Shown here one piece after another: positions 11,768 through 20,514 of a DNA stretch of 37,687 bases. The stretch lies in contig NW_019775868.1 in assembly GCF_001039355.2 (NCBI RefSeq), positions 117,965 to 155,651 of the forward strand. The letters run 5' to 3'. The notes under the pieces were generated by a model. The model was not told the origin of the DNA, ran no database searches, and saw nothing but the letters and a program-made list of their open reading frames with translations. The translations under genes and the position numbers were made by a program. Each line of letters opens with the position of its first letter. Within the stretch, counting starts at the first letter, position 1. This stretch comes from Lingula anatina (lineage: Eukaryota > Brachiopoda > Lingulata > Lingulida > Lingulidae).

Positions 11768-14549
11768 TAACTTTGAGATTGCGTACTTAGGCAATCGATT
11801 AATTAATGTGTTACTTAATGAAGACTAACCAGGTAGTTTCTATTCTTCCAGGTGGAGGTAGCAATTCGTAACTACTTAAATACCACCATAGTGGACCAGT
11901 ACGAGGGACGGCTCAATACGTCACAGCCGGCGTCTCTCGCTTGGGACGCAGTCATGATGGGGGTGAGTAGCGAGTGTGTTAGGTGTTCGTACATTGTGTT
12001 GGGTGAGACAGAAATGCGTTCGCTGCCACAAACTTTGCTCTGGGTTAGACAGAAGTATTGGTTAGTAGAGCACACCAATGGCGGGTTTGGTCAGGGGGGT
12101 CATGATCCCCCCTTCGGTTTCTGAAAAAAAACACTAATTAATATAACGGTCCCCTCTTGAGATTAGAATGTTGACTAGCTGAATCAAAGTTCTAAACCGT
12201 ACTAAATGGCACCATTCGCCCTCTAAATTACCTTACCTTCAGCAGGCCCCGAACCCCATTCCAAGAGAGGGGGGGGCTAAGGTTGATTTTGCATCCGCAG
12301 ACACCCCCCCCCCCCTTCAAATAGTCCTGAATCGGCCCCTGCACACATTGTGTTAAATGCGTAAGCTACTGTATCCGGCAGACTTTATGTTATGATGATG
12401 CCACAGAGGGCATTACCTGTATGATTCTTTTTTTCGCTGTTCTCTGTGACGTAATATTGTCACCGTTTTTTTTTAAAGCGTTCTTCTGATTGAGGGCAGT
12501 TCAGAATAATGAAAAGTTAACAGAAACTCTAATTACCCCTGATATAATTGTATAAAGATTTTTGAAATTCCTGTAGACATGATGATGACACCTATATTTT
12601 TTCTGACCAGTGAAAAGATGCAGGAGTTCCAAAATATTCACATATCAAGGGAATGAGTTGAAAATATTATATGTACGTATTTTGTATTTAGAAAAACGTA
12701 TATTGTTGTATATTGTCGTTTGTCGTATATTGTCATTTGTAACTTAAAGGTTTATCCTATTTTCAGATGCGGTGCTGCGGCATTGATGGCGGCGACGACT
12801 TCAGATATGCCACCAGATGGGATCACACTATAGTGGACACTGGGAAAGTAGTCCCAGGTGAGTCCCCCCCCCCTCTCTCTCTCTCTCCCCTCCCCCCTCT
12901 GTCTCTCCCCTCCCTCTTTCTCTCTCTCCGTCTCTCCCCTCCCTATCTCTTCCTCTCTCTCTCTCTCTCGTTAAGCCGACTTCTTTCCCCCCACTCTTTA
13001 CCTCACGCTCCGTGTGTAATGTAAAATGCGCATTTCATATTGGTCTATGTAAGAAAACATTATCATCCCGATTTTATCATTGTTATGATCATAATTTTGG
13101 AATTTAAAGTTGGTTGTTATAATACTAATGTTAAATGTTAAATATAGTTATAATCCAGTCAGAGAAATAAATATACACATTTTCAATAACCTCGTTAAAA
13201 TTTGGTTTTTTAAATTTGGTTAATAAATGTACAAAATTATTGAAAAAGTTCATATCTCTTATACAAAGTTCCTTATCATTTTTTTTTTCTTTTACAGCGA
13301 CAGTGCCGCGATTTTGCTGTGAGATGACGGCGGAAGGGAAGGAAAAGTTCCAACTGGGGAAGATGACGTCAATAGATGACAACGACTACGTGGACCTATA
13401 CGGTTGTGCCACGTCACCAAATGACGTCAACTCTAATATACAGACGGTACGAATAGTTATCCATGTTTTACTGTCACTGTGAACAGAATAACTTTTTACT
13501 GTTATGTGTGCTTGTATGTCTAACAAATAAATACTCGTCCTTTTAAATTTCTTTTTTCTCATATTAATTTCTCACGCTGTTATTTGTAGACAGAGAATAG
13601 ATAAATGAATACACGAACAAATAAAAAACTGGGATGAAGATACGGAGTGAAAATGTATGAAGAAAAATGAAAAAGCAAGTAATGGTTACATGTATATTGG
13701 ATCCTGTATTACTATATATTCGGAAGCCATCATATCTTCTCTTTATCAGGGGTGTTACAATGCAGTGAAGCAAGTCATAGAAAACCATCTCGGGTTAGTG
13801 ATAGGGATCGGGGTAGGAATCGCCCTGTTGGAGGTAAGTGATAAAAAACGCATTGGGTTAGTGATATGGGTCGGGATAAGAATGACCTGATTAAAAAATA
13901 AGGGACGGTATATGTCTCTGTGTGCTCTGGTGTGGTGTGCTGACGTCATTTACTTTAGCACTGCTGCGGTGACGTCATTTGATGTTTCGGGTCGAAGTGA
14001 GTACTTATGTGAGCAAGACTAAATACTCCAGTGCGAAGTGAACAGCAACATATTCTATTCGGGAGTGGATTCAAAGATATTTTCTGACAGTCTTCCAGAT
14101 TATGTTTGTTAATCCATCCTCTATTTTTGACCGTCTTCCGACAGAATAATTAGATACCCGTCAATGTAAACTTGAAAATCTGGGGAGACCCAGAAGATGG
14201 CCTCAATCCGCCCCTGCTATTGTTAGACTTGAAAATCCTATGTTCTTCCACTTCGAAAAATAAAAGGAATAATATTGAGATTTTTGATATTTGAAACATT
14301 TGCAATTTTTTCTTCTCTTTGCTAATGATCAAACCAATCATTTTTCCATTTTGAGTTAAAGTTTACCATATTTGTAGGCCTACCCCAAGGTAACTTCTTT
14401 CACCTGAAAATGCTCCTCTGTTATATTTTCAGCTGTTGATCATAATATTTTCCTGCTGGTTATCTTGCTGTTACAACAAGGAGGACGAGGACGATTACAG
14501 ATACGAGAAACCCATGTCTACCATGGAAGAGGAGACGGCGAATATTTAA
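9572..14549 (+). CDS. TSPAN: Tetraspanin, complete coding sequence in 8 exons, 310 aa
   Basis: Coding exons: 9572-9634, 10186-10428, 11367-11441, 11852-11962, 12767-12857, 13298-13446, 13750-13833, 14433-14549, all with GT-AG introns and consistent phases. The ATG at 9572 starts MWRAGVTCIKYV, the usual tetraspanin opening, 8 bases after an acceptor. TM1 spans about residues 9-34, TM2 about 72-97 with FFGCCG, and TM3 about 103-124. The large extracellular loop is about 125-254 and TM4 about 255-280. The loop has the diagnostic CCG (167-169), a CC pair (201-202) and single cysteines at 231 and 246, six in all, enough for three disulfides. N-glycosylation sites are NTT 137 and NTS 149. TM4 ends in C/CC followed by an acidic 26-residue tail rich in E, D and Y. 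Tetraspanins organise membrane microdomains and partner receptors; the partner here is unknown. Its neighbour at 530-2479 is also a tetraspanin, so this is a tandem pair. Confidence 0.95.
10541..10648. repeat. (TA)n, (GT)n and (TTA)n microsatellites in tetraspanin intron 2
   Basis: Blocks of TA (10541-10556, 10580-10597) and TTA (about 10600-10648) lie downstream of exon 2. Confidence 0.9.
10944..11111 (+). mobile_element. MITE-like element, copy 1 (168 bp)
   Basis: The ends are inverted: CAGGGGCGGATCCAG at the left and TAAATCCGCCCCTG at the right. The 6-base sequence ACTGAA flanks both ends (10938-10943 and 11112-11117) and looks like a target duplication. The interior also folds back, with GTCTTCCGACAG and GTCTTCCGGAAGAC segments. 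It encodes no protein. CAGGGG ends and 5-6 bp duplications would fit a non-autonomous hAT-type element of the short-duplication groups, but the superfamily is inferred. Two more copies lie at 14060-14216 and 33656-33823. Confidence 0.8.
11459..11499. repeat. (ATT)n microsatellite just after tetraspanin exon 3
   Basis: A run of ATT repeats starts 17 bases after the exon 3 donor. Confidence 0.95.
11731..11766. repeat. (ATT)n microsatellite in tetraspanin intron 3
   Basis: A second ATT run in the same intron. The N-rich open frame on the - strand is its translation. Confidence 0.95.
12076..12341. mobile_element. Degraded MITE-like element (266 bp) in tetraspanin intron 4
   Basis: The left end CAATGGCGGGTTTGG is an imperfect inverted match to the right end, whose reverse complement begins CAGGGGCCGATTCAGG. 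CACAC flanks both sides (12071-12075 and 12342-12346), a plausible 5-base target duplication. The interior has G- and C-runs (about 12277-12284, 12303-12315) and no open frame. It is related in style to, but distinct from, the 168 bp family. Confidence 0.5.
12869..12971. repeat. Pyrimidine-rich (CT)n tract just after tetraspanin exon 5
   Basis: About 100 bases of C and T begin about 11 bases after the exon 5 donor. The open frame through it is low complexity. Confidence 0.85.
14060..14216 (+). mobile_element. MITE-like element, copy 2 (157 bp)
   Basis: Same family and orientation as 10944-11111, with a small internal deletion around the GTCTTCCGGAAGAC segment and a diverged left end. CTATT flanks both ends (14055-14059 and 14217-14221), a likely 5-base target duplication. 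It lies in tetraspanin intron 7. Confidence 0.78.
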
Positions 14550-15815
14550 CATAGAACATGGAGGCAAGTCACGTGATCACAAGACACGTGATCAATGTCA
14601 ATTCAAAGTGATCCCAAAGGCTGGTGATGATACGAGAATTGACCTCCTGGTTTTCCAGAAACGAGAAAGGTTTTTGAATGAATATTCGAAACCTGTATAC
14701 TACCACGAGGCCACCTTGGAATGGGGGATTATAAATCCCTAAGGAGAGGCGGCTTTTAAATCAGCTTTTCACAGTGAAAAGTTTATACTGGTACTTCAGT
14801 GTCTTCAGAGGAGTCGTTAAGGGCTCAATGATTGAAAGGAGCTTTGCATAAGGTAGTGTCGTCACGATTAAAATAGGAGTGTAAAATCACTATGTACATA
14901 AAACCACAAAGGAAGACATATCACAAATTGACGAAAGGAAAAGCTACATATCACGTCGTTTTATTCTGAACATATATCGCAACAGAAGACGTTCGTTAGC
15001 AAGACTGTTGAATGCAAGAAGCGACCCACTGGTATTTGTATTATAACTATGATAAATAAGTGAACGATGATACGACATATTTTTTACAAGGATGAAGCCT
15101 TTCGGTCATTTCCTGGACGTCTTTTGACTGAGTTGTGAGATCGTTACCCTTGCCAATTCGAACAGATAAAGTCACATTCGGGGTCCCCTACCAGAGGGGT
15201 GATCATTACAGATATTACATGATGGAGTCACGTGATCTATGGCGTGGATGCAGGTTTCCTCAGTTTAAGACCAAGAATGGATTACACGAACCCAGTAGCG
15301 GGAACATTGTACTGACACACATGTACAGTTAGGATTTTAGCTGTTGGATCATTAAAAAACAAACACAACAAGACATTTCAAAATATGTCTGTATTAAATA
15401 CCGTACATACTGAAGTTTATTTATTTTCAAGTAAAATGTCACATATGTAATATTGAGGATCCCCTCTTATATATAGTTTCACAGGCAGGTTCTTGCGTAG
15501 CATATACACAGGCGACAGTATGTATTGTATAGTTATGCACGAGTGAGCGTGGCGGTGTTCGTGTGTGCGTTTTATTTATTAATTTTTTTATATACAGTAG
15601 AAGCATTCAAACTGTGATGCTCTAGAAAAACACTTGCTAGAACAAGGAGTTGAAGTGGCATGTATGTGTTTTTATCATTATTTTACTCATGAAAAGAAAA
15701 TGAACCCGCGAGATGCGTCATTTATTTTCGATAATAGCTCTTAATTTAATTGTGTTTGGATGTCTGCGTCACAGTATACTAATGAGAAATAAATCACAAA
15801 AAATTTCTTCGTCAT
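14550..15815 (+). other. 3' UTR of tetraspanin 2
   Basis: From the stop TAA (14547-14549) the transcript probably runs about 1.25 kb to the AATAAA at 15788-15793. ATTAAA variants near 15350 and 15393 could give shorter ends. Three copies of the palindrome CACGTG lie at 14571, 14586 and 15230. I see no coding exon. Confidence 0.55.
15788..15793 (+). terminator. Poly(A) signal of tetraspanin 2
   Basis: This is the first canonical AATAAA after the tetraspanin 2 stop. It lies about 110 bases from the opposing poly(A) signal of ALF-B at 15900-15905. Confidence 0.5.
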
Positions 15816-15899
15816 ATCACGTCATATTTGCTTTCACAAATAATGTCATGTAAAATAATAAAAATAATAGTTAAACATTATTTCGCAGTATATCAGGGT

Positions 15900-15905
15900 T
15901 TTATT
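15900..15905 (-). terminator. Poly(A) signal of ALF-B
   Basis: TTTATT on the + strand reads AATAAA on the - strand, about 105 bases after the ALF-B stop codon. The 3' UTR would be short. Confidence 0.5.
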
Positions 15906-16008
15906 ATTTATAATAATTACTCAGAATGTGTCCATGTTGACAAACGTCCCATCTTCTCACTGCGTACAAATGAGCAGCAGACGACACCTACATCTGCGAG
16001 CGCATCTT

Positions 16009-17411
16009 TCACAGTTTTCCCATTCGCGCCAACTTGGCCATGAGCTGCTCCAGGCAGTGTTCAATGGCGCCGCTGCGGGAACTTTTCGTGGCGGATTCGC
16101 TAATTTGAGTGCAATCAGTGCACTGAGCTCTCCACTTCCACTTCCAGCCGCTCACTCTACCATGGACGCTGTAGTTGACTCTGCACCCAGGTTTCCGCTC
16201 AATCTAAAGACAATGGGATTTTTTTTTTTTCAGTCGAAATGAAAATAATCTCCTTCCAGATTTCACTAAGCCTTTTCCGTGTATAAAAACTAACGGCATG
16301 AGCTGTGTTTTTTGCAAGTTAAATTGAAATTATTAATGGAATGCCGTTCTGTTATTGTTACTATCCGTATACCAAAATTACGCATGCTGTTCCGCTCTTC
16401 TTTTGGACACGAGCGAAAATGTCAAAAATATATTTGAGCGCAATCTGTGAGATCATAGATTATTCTGTTTGAAAAGCTCAATAATCCAGAAATTATCGAG
16501 TTGGTATGCCATGCAAATCATAGATGTATTATACCTTTTGTTATTAAAATAACAACGGCGCCTCTATGTACTATAACTATACCAGAAGTCTTATAGGAAT
16601 AGCTCAACACTTGGAACTTGCATCTTTAGTTGTTATTCTAGCAAAAGGCATAATTAAATACGTGTCAATTGTTTTTATTACTATTATTATCATTTTGCTT
16701 CCAAATTTGTGAGAAACAACTGAACAGATTCAGATGCAGTACACTTTGCTTCGAATCTGAATCCAAGCTACATCTATGCGATTGGTATACATGCGCTAGT
16801 CAGAAATGAGAAAATGTGAGTAGCGTAGACGATTACGTAGGTAAATGCTACATCCGCAAACTTGTAACCCACTTCTGTGAAGCATATGGTACATTTGTAG
16901 TTCACTTAAAGATAGTAAAATCATTTTAGTTAAGCAGCCTGCAAGTTTGCCAATGGAATCACTTTTGCCTGCCATGCCCAGGTGTAAACGCACGCTATTT
17001 TTCGCCATAGCTGTTTTTGTACAACACAGACAAAAATAAACTCAAATTTCTCAAAAAAAAAAATAAATAAATAATAATAATAAAATAAAAAATAAAAAAA
17101 ACTTATAACTAAGTGATGTGGAAAACGCCTCGTCAGAAACTATTTAATTTGTTAACTCTCTCTCTCTCTCTCTCTCTCTCAGTATAACTCATGCAGTAAC
17201 TTACCGATCCACTCAAGGCATCACAGGCACACACTAGAGCTGGAAGAAGAAAAAGACTCAAATTCACTCAGTGTTGAACAATTGATAACTAAAATCACTC
17301 ACATGCAGAAACATAAATTAATCACGCAGTTAAAAACAAAATGAATAAATGTCAGAACTTACCCAGCAGCAAAAGAACTGCAATGCAAGCACTTGTCAGT
17401 CTACCTCCCAT
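16009..17411 (-). CDS. ALF: Anti-lipopolysaccharide factor-like peptide ALF-B, 3 exons, 92 aa
   Basis: Coding exons read leftwards: 17411-17363, 17239-17205, 16203-16009. Phases are 1 then 0, exactly as in ALF-A. Exon 1 gives a signal peptide starting MGGRLTSAC with a leucine-rich core. Exon 2 is only 35 bases and completes it (ALVCACDALSGS). Exon 3 carries the ALF domain. A cysteine opens a 20-residue hairpin ending at a second cysteine and containing WKWKWR, which gives alternating aromatic and basic residues as expected for lipid A binding. Then come CTDC, TKSSRSGAIEHC and an amphipathic helix. TKSSRSGA-EH is nearly the same as in horseshoe crab ALF (from memory). The putative mature peptide has a net charge of about +7. 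Two extra cysteines (CxxC and EHC) could form a second disulfide. The N-terminal helix segment of classical ALFs is almost absent because exon 2 is short. The product is predicted to be secreted and antibacterial; activity is inferred. Confidence 0.85.
17156..17180. repeat. (CT)n microsatellite in ALF-B intron 2
   Basis: A short CT run about 20 bases inside the intron, downstream of exon 2 on the - strand. Confidence 0.9.
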
Positions 17412-17462
17412 GTCTGTAATGGCTGTTGTGTTCTCTTGTGTTCGGAATTGAGAGCAGCCGTT

Positions 17463-17471
17463 GTTTTTATA
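17463..17471 (-). promoter_or_regulatory. ALF: TATA box of ALF-B
   Basis: On the - strand TATAAAAAC lies 52-60 bases upstream of the ALF-B ATG. A TCAATTC initiator-like motif at 17451-17445 follows. ALF-A also has a TCAATTC (18721-18727) after an A/T-rich TATTTAAG. The start site itself is not known. Confidence 0.5.
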
Positions 17472-18210
17472 CAGCACGACGGTCGTTCCCATCTGACATG
17501 CGAGGTCAACAGGTCAATTTAGTGATGTACAGCAACTAGGGCAGTCTGAATCAACTACAAGGTTTTTGCTGTTTTGATTGGTATACAAGTCAAGCTCTTT
17601 AATTGCACATGCTGTGTAAGTGATTTTGGCTTTGCTGTAATCATTTCAATTTATTAGTACATATCAAGTACGGCTGTTTTCAATTTATGAATCAGCGGGA
17701 ACCCGGGTTCTGGGAAGATTATTGTGGTGTTCCCCTTTTTATGAACCCGGATTTCAGGTCGGAGAGCGCTTTGAGAGAGCAAAAACATGAAGAGTTGTTT
17801 AGGACTTTTATATGTAGCCTACTGGGTAAAAATATGGCCCAGATTTTTAAAATAAACTTTCTAAAAATATAGTAGGTCTTAAAGCTTGCGAATGGTATTT
17901 TTACTACTGGAAATTTTTCAACGTATATAGAAATAAGTACTGTCGTCGGAAATGTAACAGAGTTTTTTCTCATTGAACCGGTCACACAAATGAAAATGAA
18001 TTTCTGTAAACTATAAGTTGGCGTGCATTTTATAAGAAAATGTATCAGCGTTCTATAGCAGGTCAGGGCTTAGTAAAAAATTGCAAAATTTTGAAGGAAA
18101 TTGGAAATGAAATTTGAAAATCCTCCTCAGCAAAAGCAGTCGGACAAGTCGCCCCAGGGGATAGTGCTTTCCTATACAAATCGGTTACTGAGTGTACTAT
18201 TAAAAAAAGC

Positions 18211-18300
18211 AGAGGGGCGCAGTAAAAGCATCTGGTTCCCTTACTCCCGAGGTCCTAGGATTGAAGCCTAGCTAGCTTCTGTCCAAGTTAACTTTTCCTG
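18211..18300 (+). mobile_element. Candidate tRNA-derived SINE head, degenerate
   Basis: GGGGCGCAGTAAAAGCATCTGG resembles an RNA polymerase III A box in a tRNA-like context. GGATTGAAGCC at 18258-18268 matches the B box GGTTCGANNCC at all but two fixed positions. The spacing of about 43 bases is normal for SINEs. It cannot be a working tRNA: no acceptor stem closes it. Tail and target duplications were not identified. Confidence 0.35.
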
Positions 18301-18846
18301 TCTTCTAAGACATATGGTTAACCCATTTCCTTTATCAAGCGAAGGTGAAAAATCCTAGTTCTCGAATTTCAGGACATGTTTTCAGACATCACCAGCTTTT
18401 GCCAATCCTATTTAATGTGACGAATGAATTATTCCACGAAAAATATACTTCAAGATTAGTGTAAAAACTGTGTATCCTGGAGGAGGCTTGTACAGAGGGA
18501 GTTTCGACCGTTTCTTTTCAATTTGCACTACATAAAACCACTATAATATTTTAATTGTGATTTGAATTGAAGAGAAATTATATTGAATTTTACTGTTTGT
18601 GTATATACAGTTATCATACACACACCTAGAAAAAAGTTTCAGTTTAAAAATTTAAAATGCATTGTGCAGTAATGGACACCCCCTTAAATCTCCTCATAGG
18701 GAAAATATTTAAGAGCAGCTTCAATTCTTATCTGTGGTAGAGTGAGTGTCTGGAAGTGGCGAGAGCAGTACGCTGAAATCCCGCCTTAACCTTGACGCTG
18801 TAGAATTATCTTTTAAGATAAAACTTTCGAGGCTAATTGCAACGCC

Positions 18847-19700
18847 ATGGCTCGTGTTCCCTTGCTGCTAGCTGTGGTCGTGTTGGTGGTGATAGCGTGT
18901 CAAAGCCCTGTACAAGGATCATGTAAGTAGAACAGTGCGTGCGTAGAGTTTTTCCAGGGTTTGTTATGGAAGGTGTAGGCCTACAGTCATGTAAATACTT
19001 GAAGTTGCAACGGCTGTTTTTTTCGCGGCTCTTCCATTAGCTTTCTCAATCACGCTCTCGCGCACACACATTCATAATTGAGAGAGATAGAGAGAGAGGA
19101 GAGAGAAAGAGAGAGAGAGGAGAGAGAGAGAGCGAGAGAGGGGAGAGAGAGAGAGAGGAGAGAGAGAGAGAGCGAGAGAGGGGAGAGAGAGAGCGAGAGA
19201 GTTAGAGGGAAGAGAGAGAGAAAGCGAGAGAAAGAGAGAAAACGACAGCGAAATTTCCTTTCTTGATTTCAACGCAGTGGCAGGTAGTAGGAAATTGACA
19301 ACATTAAATACAATCCGTACATCCATGCTTTCTATTTGATGAAAGTTAACGCAATCCCTAGTAATCCATAGCATGAATTTCATATATTAATTTTTTAAAA
19401 TTATTAAAATAAGTGCAGATCAAACATCCTTCAAACATCGGTCAGGAAAGACACATCTTATTCACATTAAGTCCCGGGTTGGAAATGATAAGTAACGCCG
19501 TGGGAACGTAGCGGACCCGGACCATAGCTCCACACTCATAGCGTCATAACATAACTCTCCGGGAGTTTTTCTAACCATCATTGTTATTCACTTGAAAACT
19601 GAAGCATTTTTTTTTTCAATTTTGTGACCGTAGTATCTTTATAAATACTTTTTTTTTTGTAATAGCATTTATGATTGGATTTGAAAATCCCCAGCAAAGT

Positions 19701-19739
<39 letters not shown>

Positions 19740-19830
19740 TTCCAGCGTTCACGCTCCAGGGGTTGGTAGCCTTGTTAAGGGGAGGAGTAAGGATTGCTGA
19801 CCAACTCACTGGTATAAATGGACAGGTGAG

Positions 19831-19902
<72 letters not shown>

Positions 19903-20350
19903 ATAATTTGGTCGATATCTCCCCGTAAGCATGCCCCTTCGGCCCTTCGTACAGTCATGTTTTTTTTATTACTGTAAATAAATTTTCCTTTTAAATCTTT
20001 ATTTTTTTTTAAATATCTGTTTTATCAAACCGATGTTCACATTCTTAAAAAGGATTATCAATTATTTACATGTACTATTTAGCATTGCTTATTTAATGAA
20101 GAGCAATAAAAACCCGGTGCTATCTAACGCAAGTGTAAATTTGTTCCAGGTGGATCGCGGAAATAACTGCGCCATCAACTGGAACGTGAACATCTACCCC
20201 GGCTTTAAAGTTCGCTGGATGGGTGTCTGTGTGGACACGTGCACGGGGGTGACCAGCGTCTCCAAGAAAAATTCCAGAAGTGGCGCTCTCGAGCATTGCC
20301 TGGAAGATATTTACACGAAGATGGCAAGAAGAGGCCTTCTCACCGGTTAA
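18847..20350 (+). CDS. ALF: Anti-lipopolysaccharide factor-like peptide ALF-A, 3 exons, 118 aa
   Basis: Coding exons: 18847-18922, 19746-19825, 20150-20350, with introns of phase 1 and 0. Exon 1 encodes a signal peptide (MARVPLLLAVVVLVV, small residues near 18-24). Exon 2 encodes the amphipathic N-terminal segment (GLVALLRGGVRIADQLTG). Exon 3 encodes the ALF/scygonadin-type domain. C59 and C79 bracket a 19-residue hairpin containing PGFKVRW. C83 follows, then NSRSGALEHC with C102, and a basic helix ending at residue 118. Compared with horseshoe crab ALF (from memory), the hairpin disulfide, the SRSGA-EH block and the overall length fit. C83 and C102 replace a tryptophan and a serine, which suggests an added disulfide. 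The hairpin has only two basic residues, fewer than in ALF-B, so lipid A binding may be weaker. Predicted secreted innate-immunity effector. Confidence 0.85.
19078..19240. repeat. (GA)n-rich tract in ALF-A intron 1
   Basis: About 160 bases of purine repeat. The R/E-rich and S/L-rich open frames over it are artefacts. Confidence 0.95.
19701..19741. repeat. (TTTA)n microsatellite before the ALF-A exon 2 acceptor
   Basis: The TTTA run ends at the acceptor TTCCAG (19740-19745) and supplies its T-rich tract. Confidence 0.9.
19833..19901. repeat. (TC)n microsatellite just after the ALF-A exon 2 donor
   Basis: A 68-base pure TC run begins 8 bases into intron 2. Confidence 0.95.
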
Positions 20351-20508
20351 AGTAATGTAGCGCGTCCGTCGGTCTTTTTCCTGTTCGTAACAGGCGTCCC
20401 GAAAACTGAACTATTCATTTTGCAAATATGGCTTCATTTATTTAAAAACTGTATTCTGTTATATGATTATTTGTCTGTTCTGCAAATACGTGCTTTACAC
20501 ATTTTCAA

Positions 20509-20514
20509 AATAAA
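20509..20514 (+). terminator. Poly(A) signal of ALF-A
   Basis: AATAAA (then a short AAAT repeat) lies about 160 bases after the ALF-A stop. Confidence 0.55.

Larger units (their letters stand above)
17412..18846. promoter_or_regulatory. Shared divergent intergenic region between ALF-B and ALF-A
   Basis: The two ALF start codons point away from each other across 1,435 bases, so promoters for both should lie here. Seen: a TATA box for ALF-B (17463-17471), an A/T-rich TATTTAAG (18706-18713) with TCAATTC (18721-18727) upstream of ALF-A, and a tRNA-like SINE fragment (18211-18300). I saw no exact kappaB palindrome. The nearest, at 18497-18506, misses the last base of a GGGRNNYYCC pattern. Confidence 0.5.

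Noticed and set aside
16796-17008. 70-codon - strand open frame as a middle exon of ALF-B
   Set aside because: It has no usable donor in the required phase and no resemblance to ALF-A exon 2. The 35-base exon already joins exon 3 in phase.
18497-18506. kappaB-like site upstream of ALF-A
   Set aside because: GGGAGTTTCG misses the last fixed base, and a single near-match in 1.4 kb is expected by chance.
18847-20350. Big defensin as the identity of the + strand cysteine peptide
   Set aside because: It has four mature cysteines rather than the six of the defensin domain. The SRSGA-EH block and hairpin spacing fit ALF.
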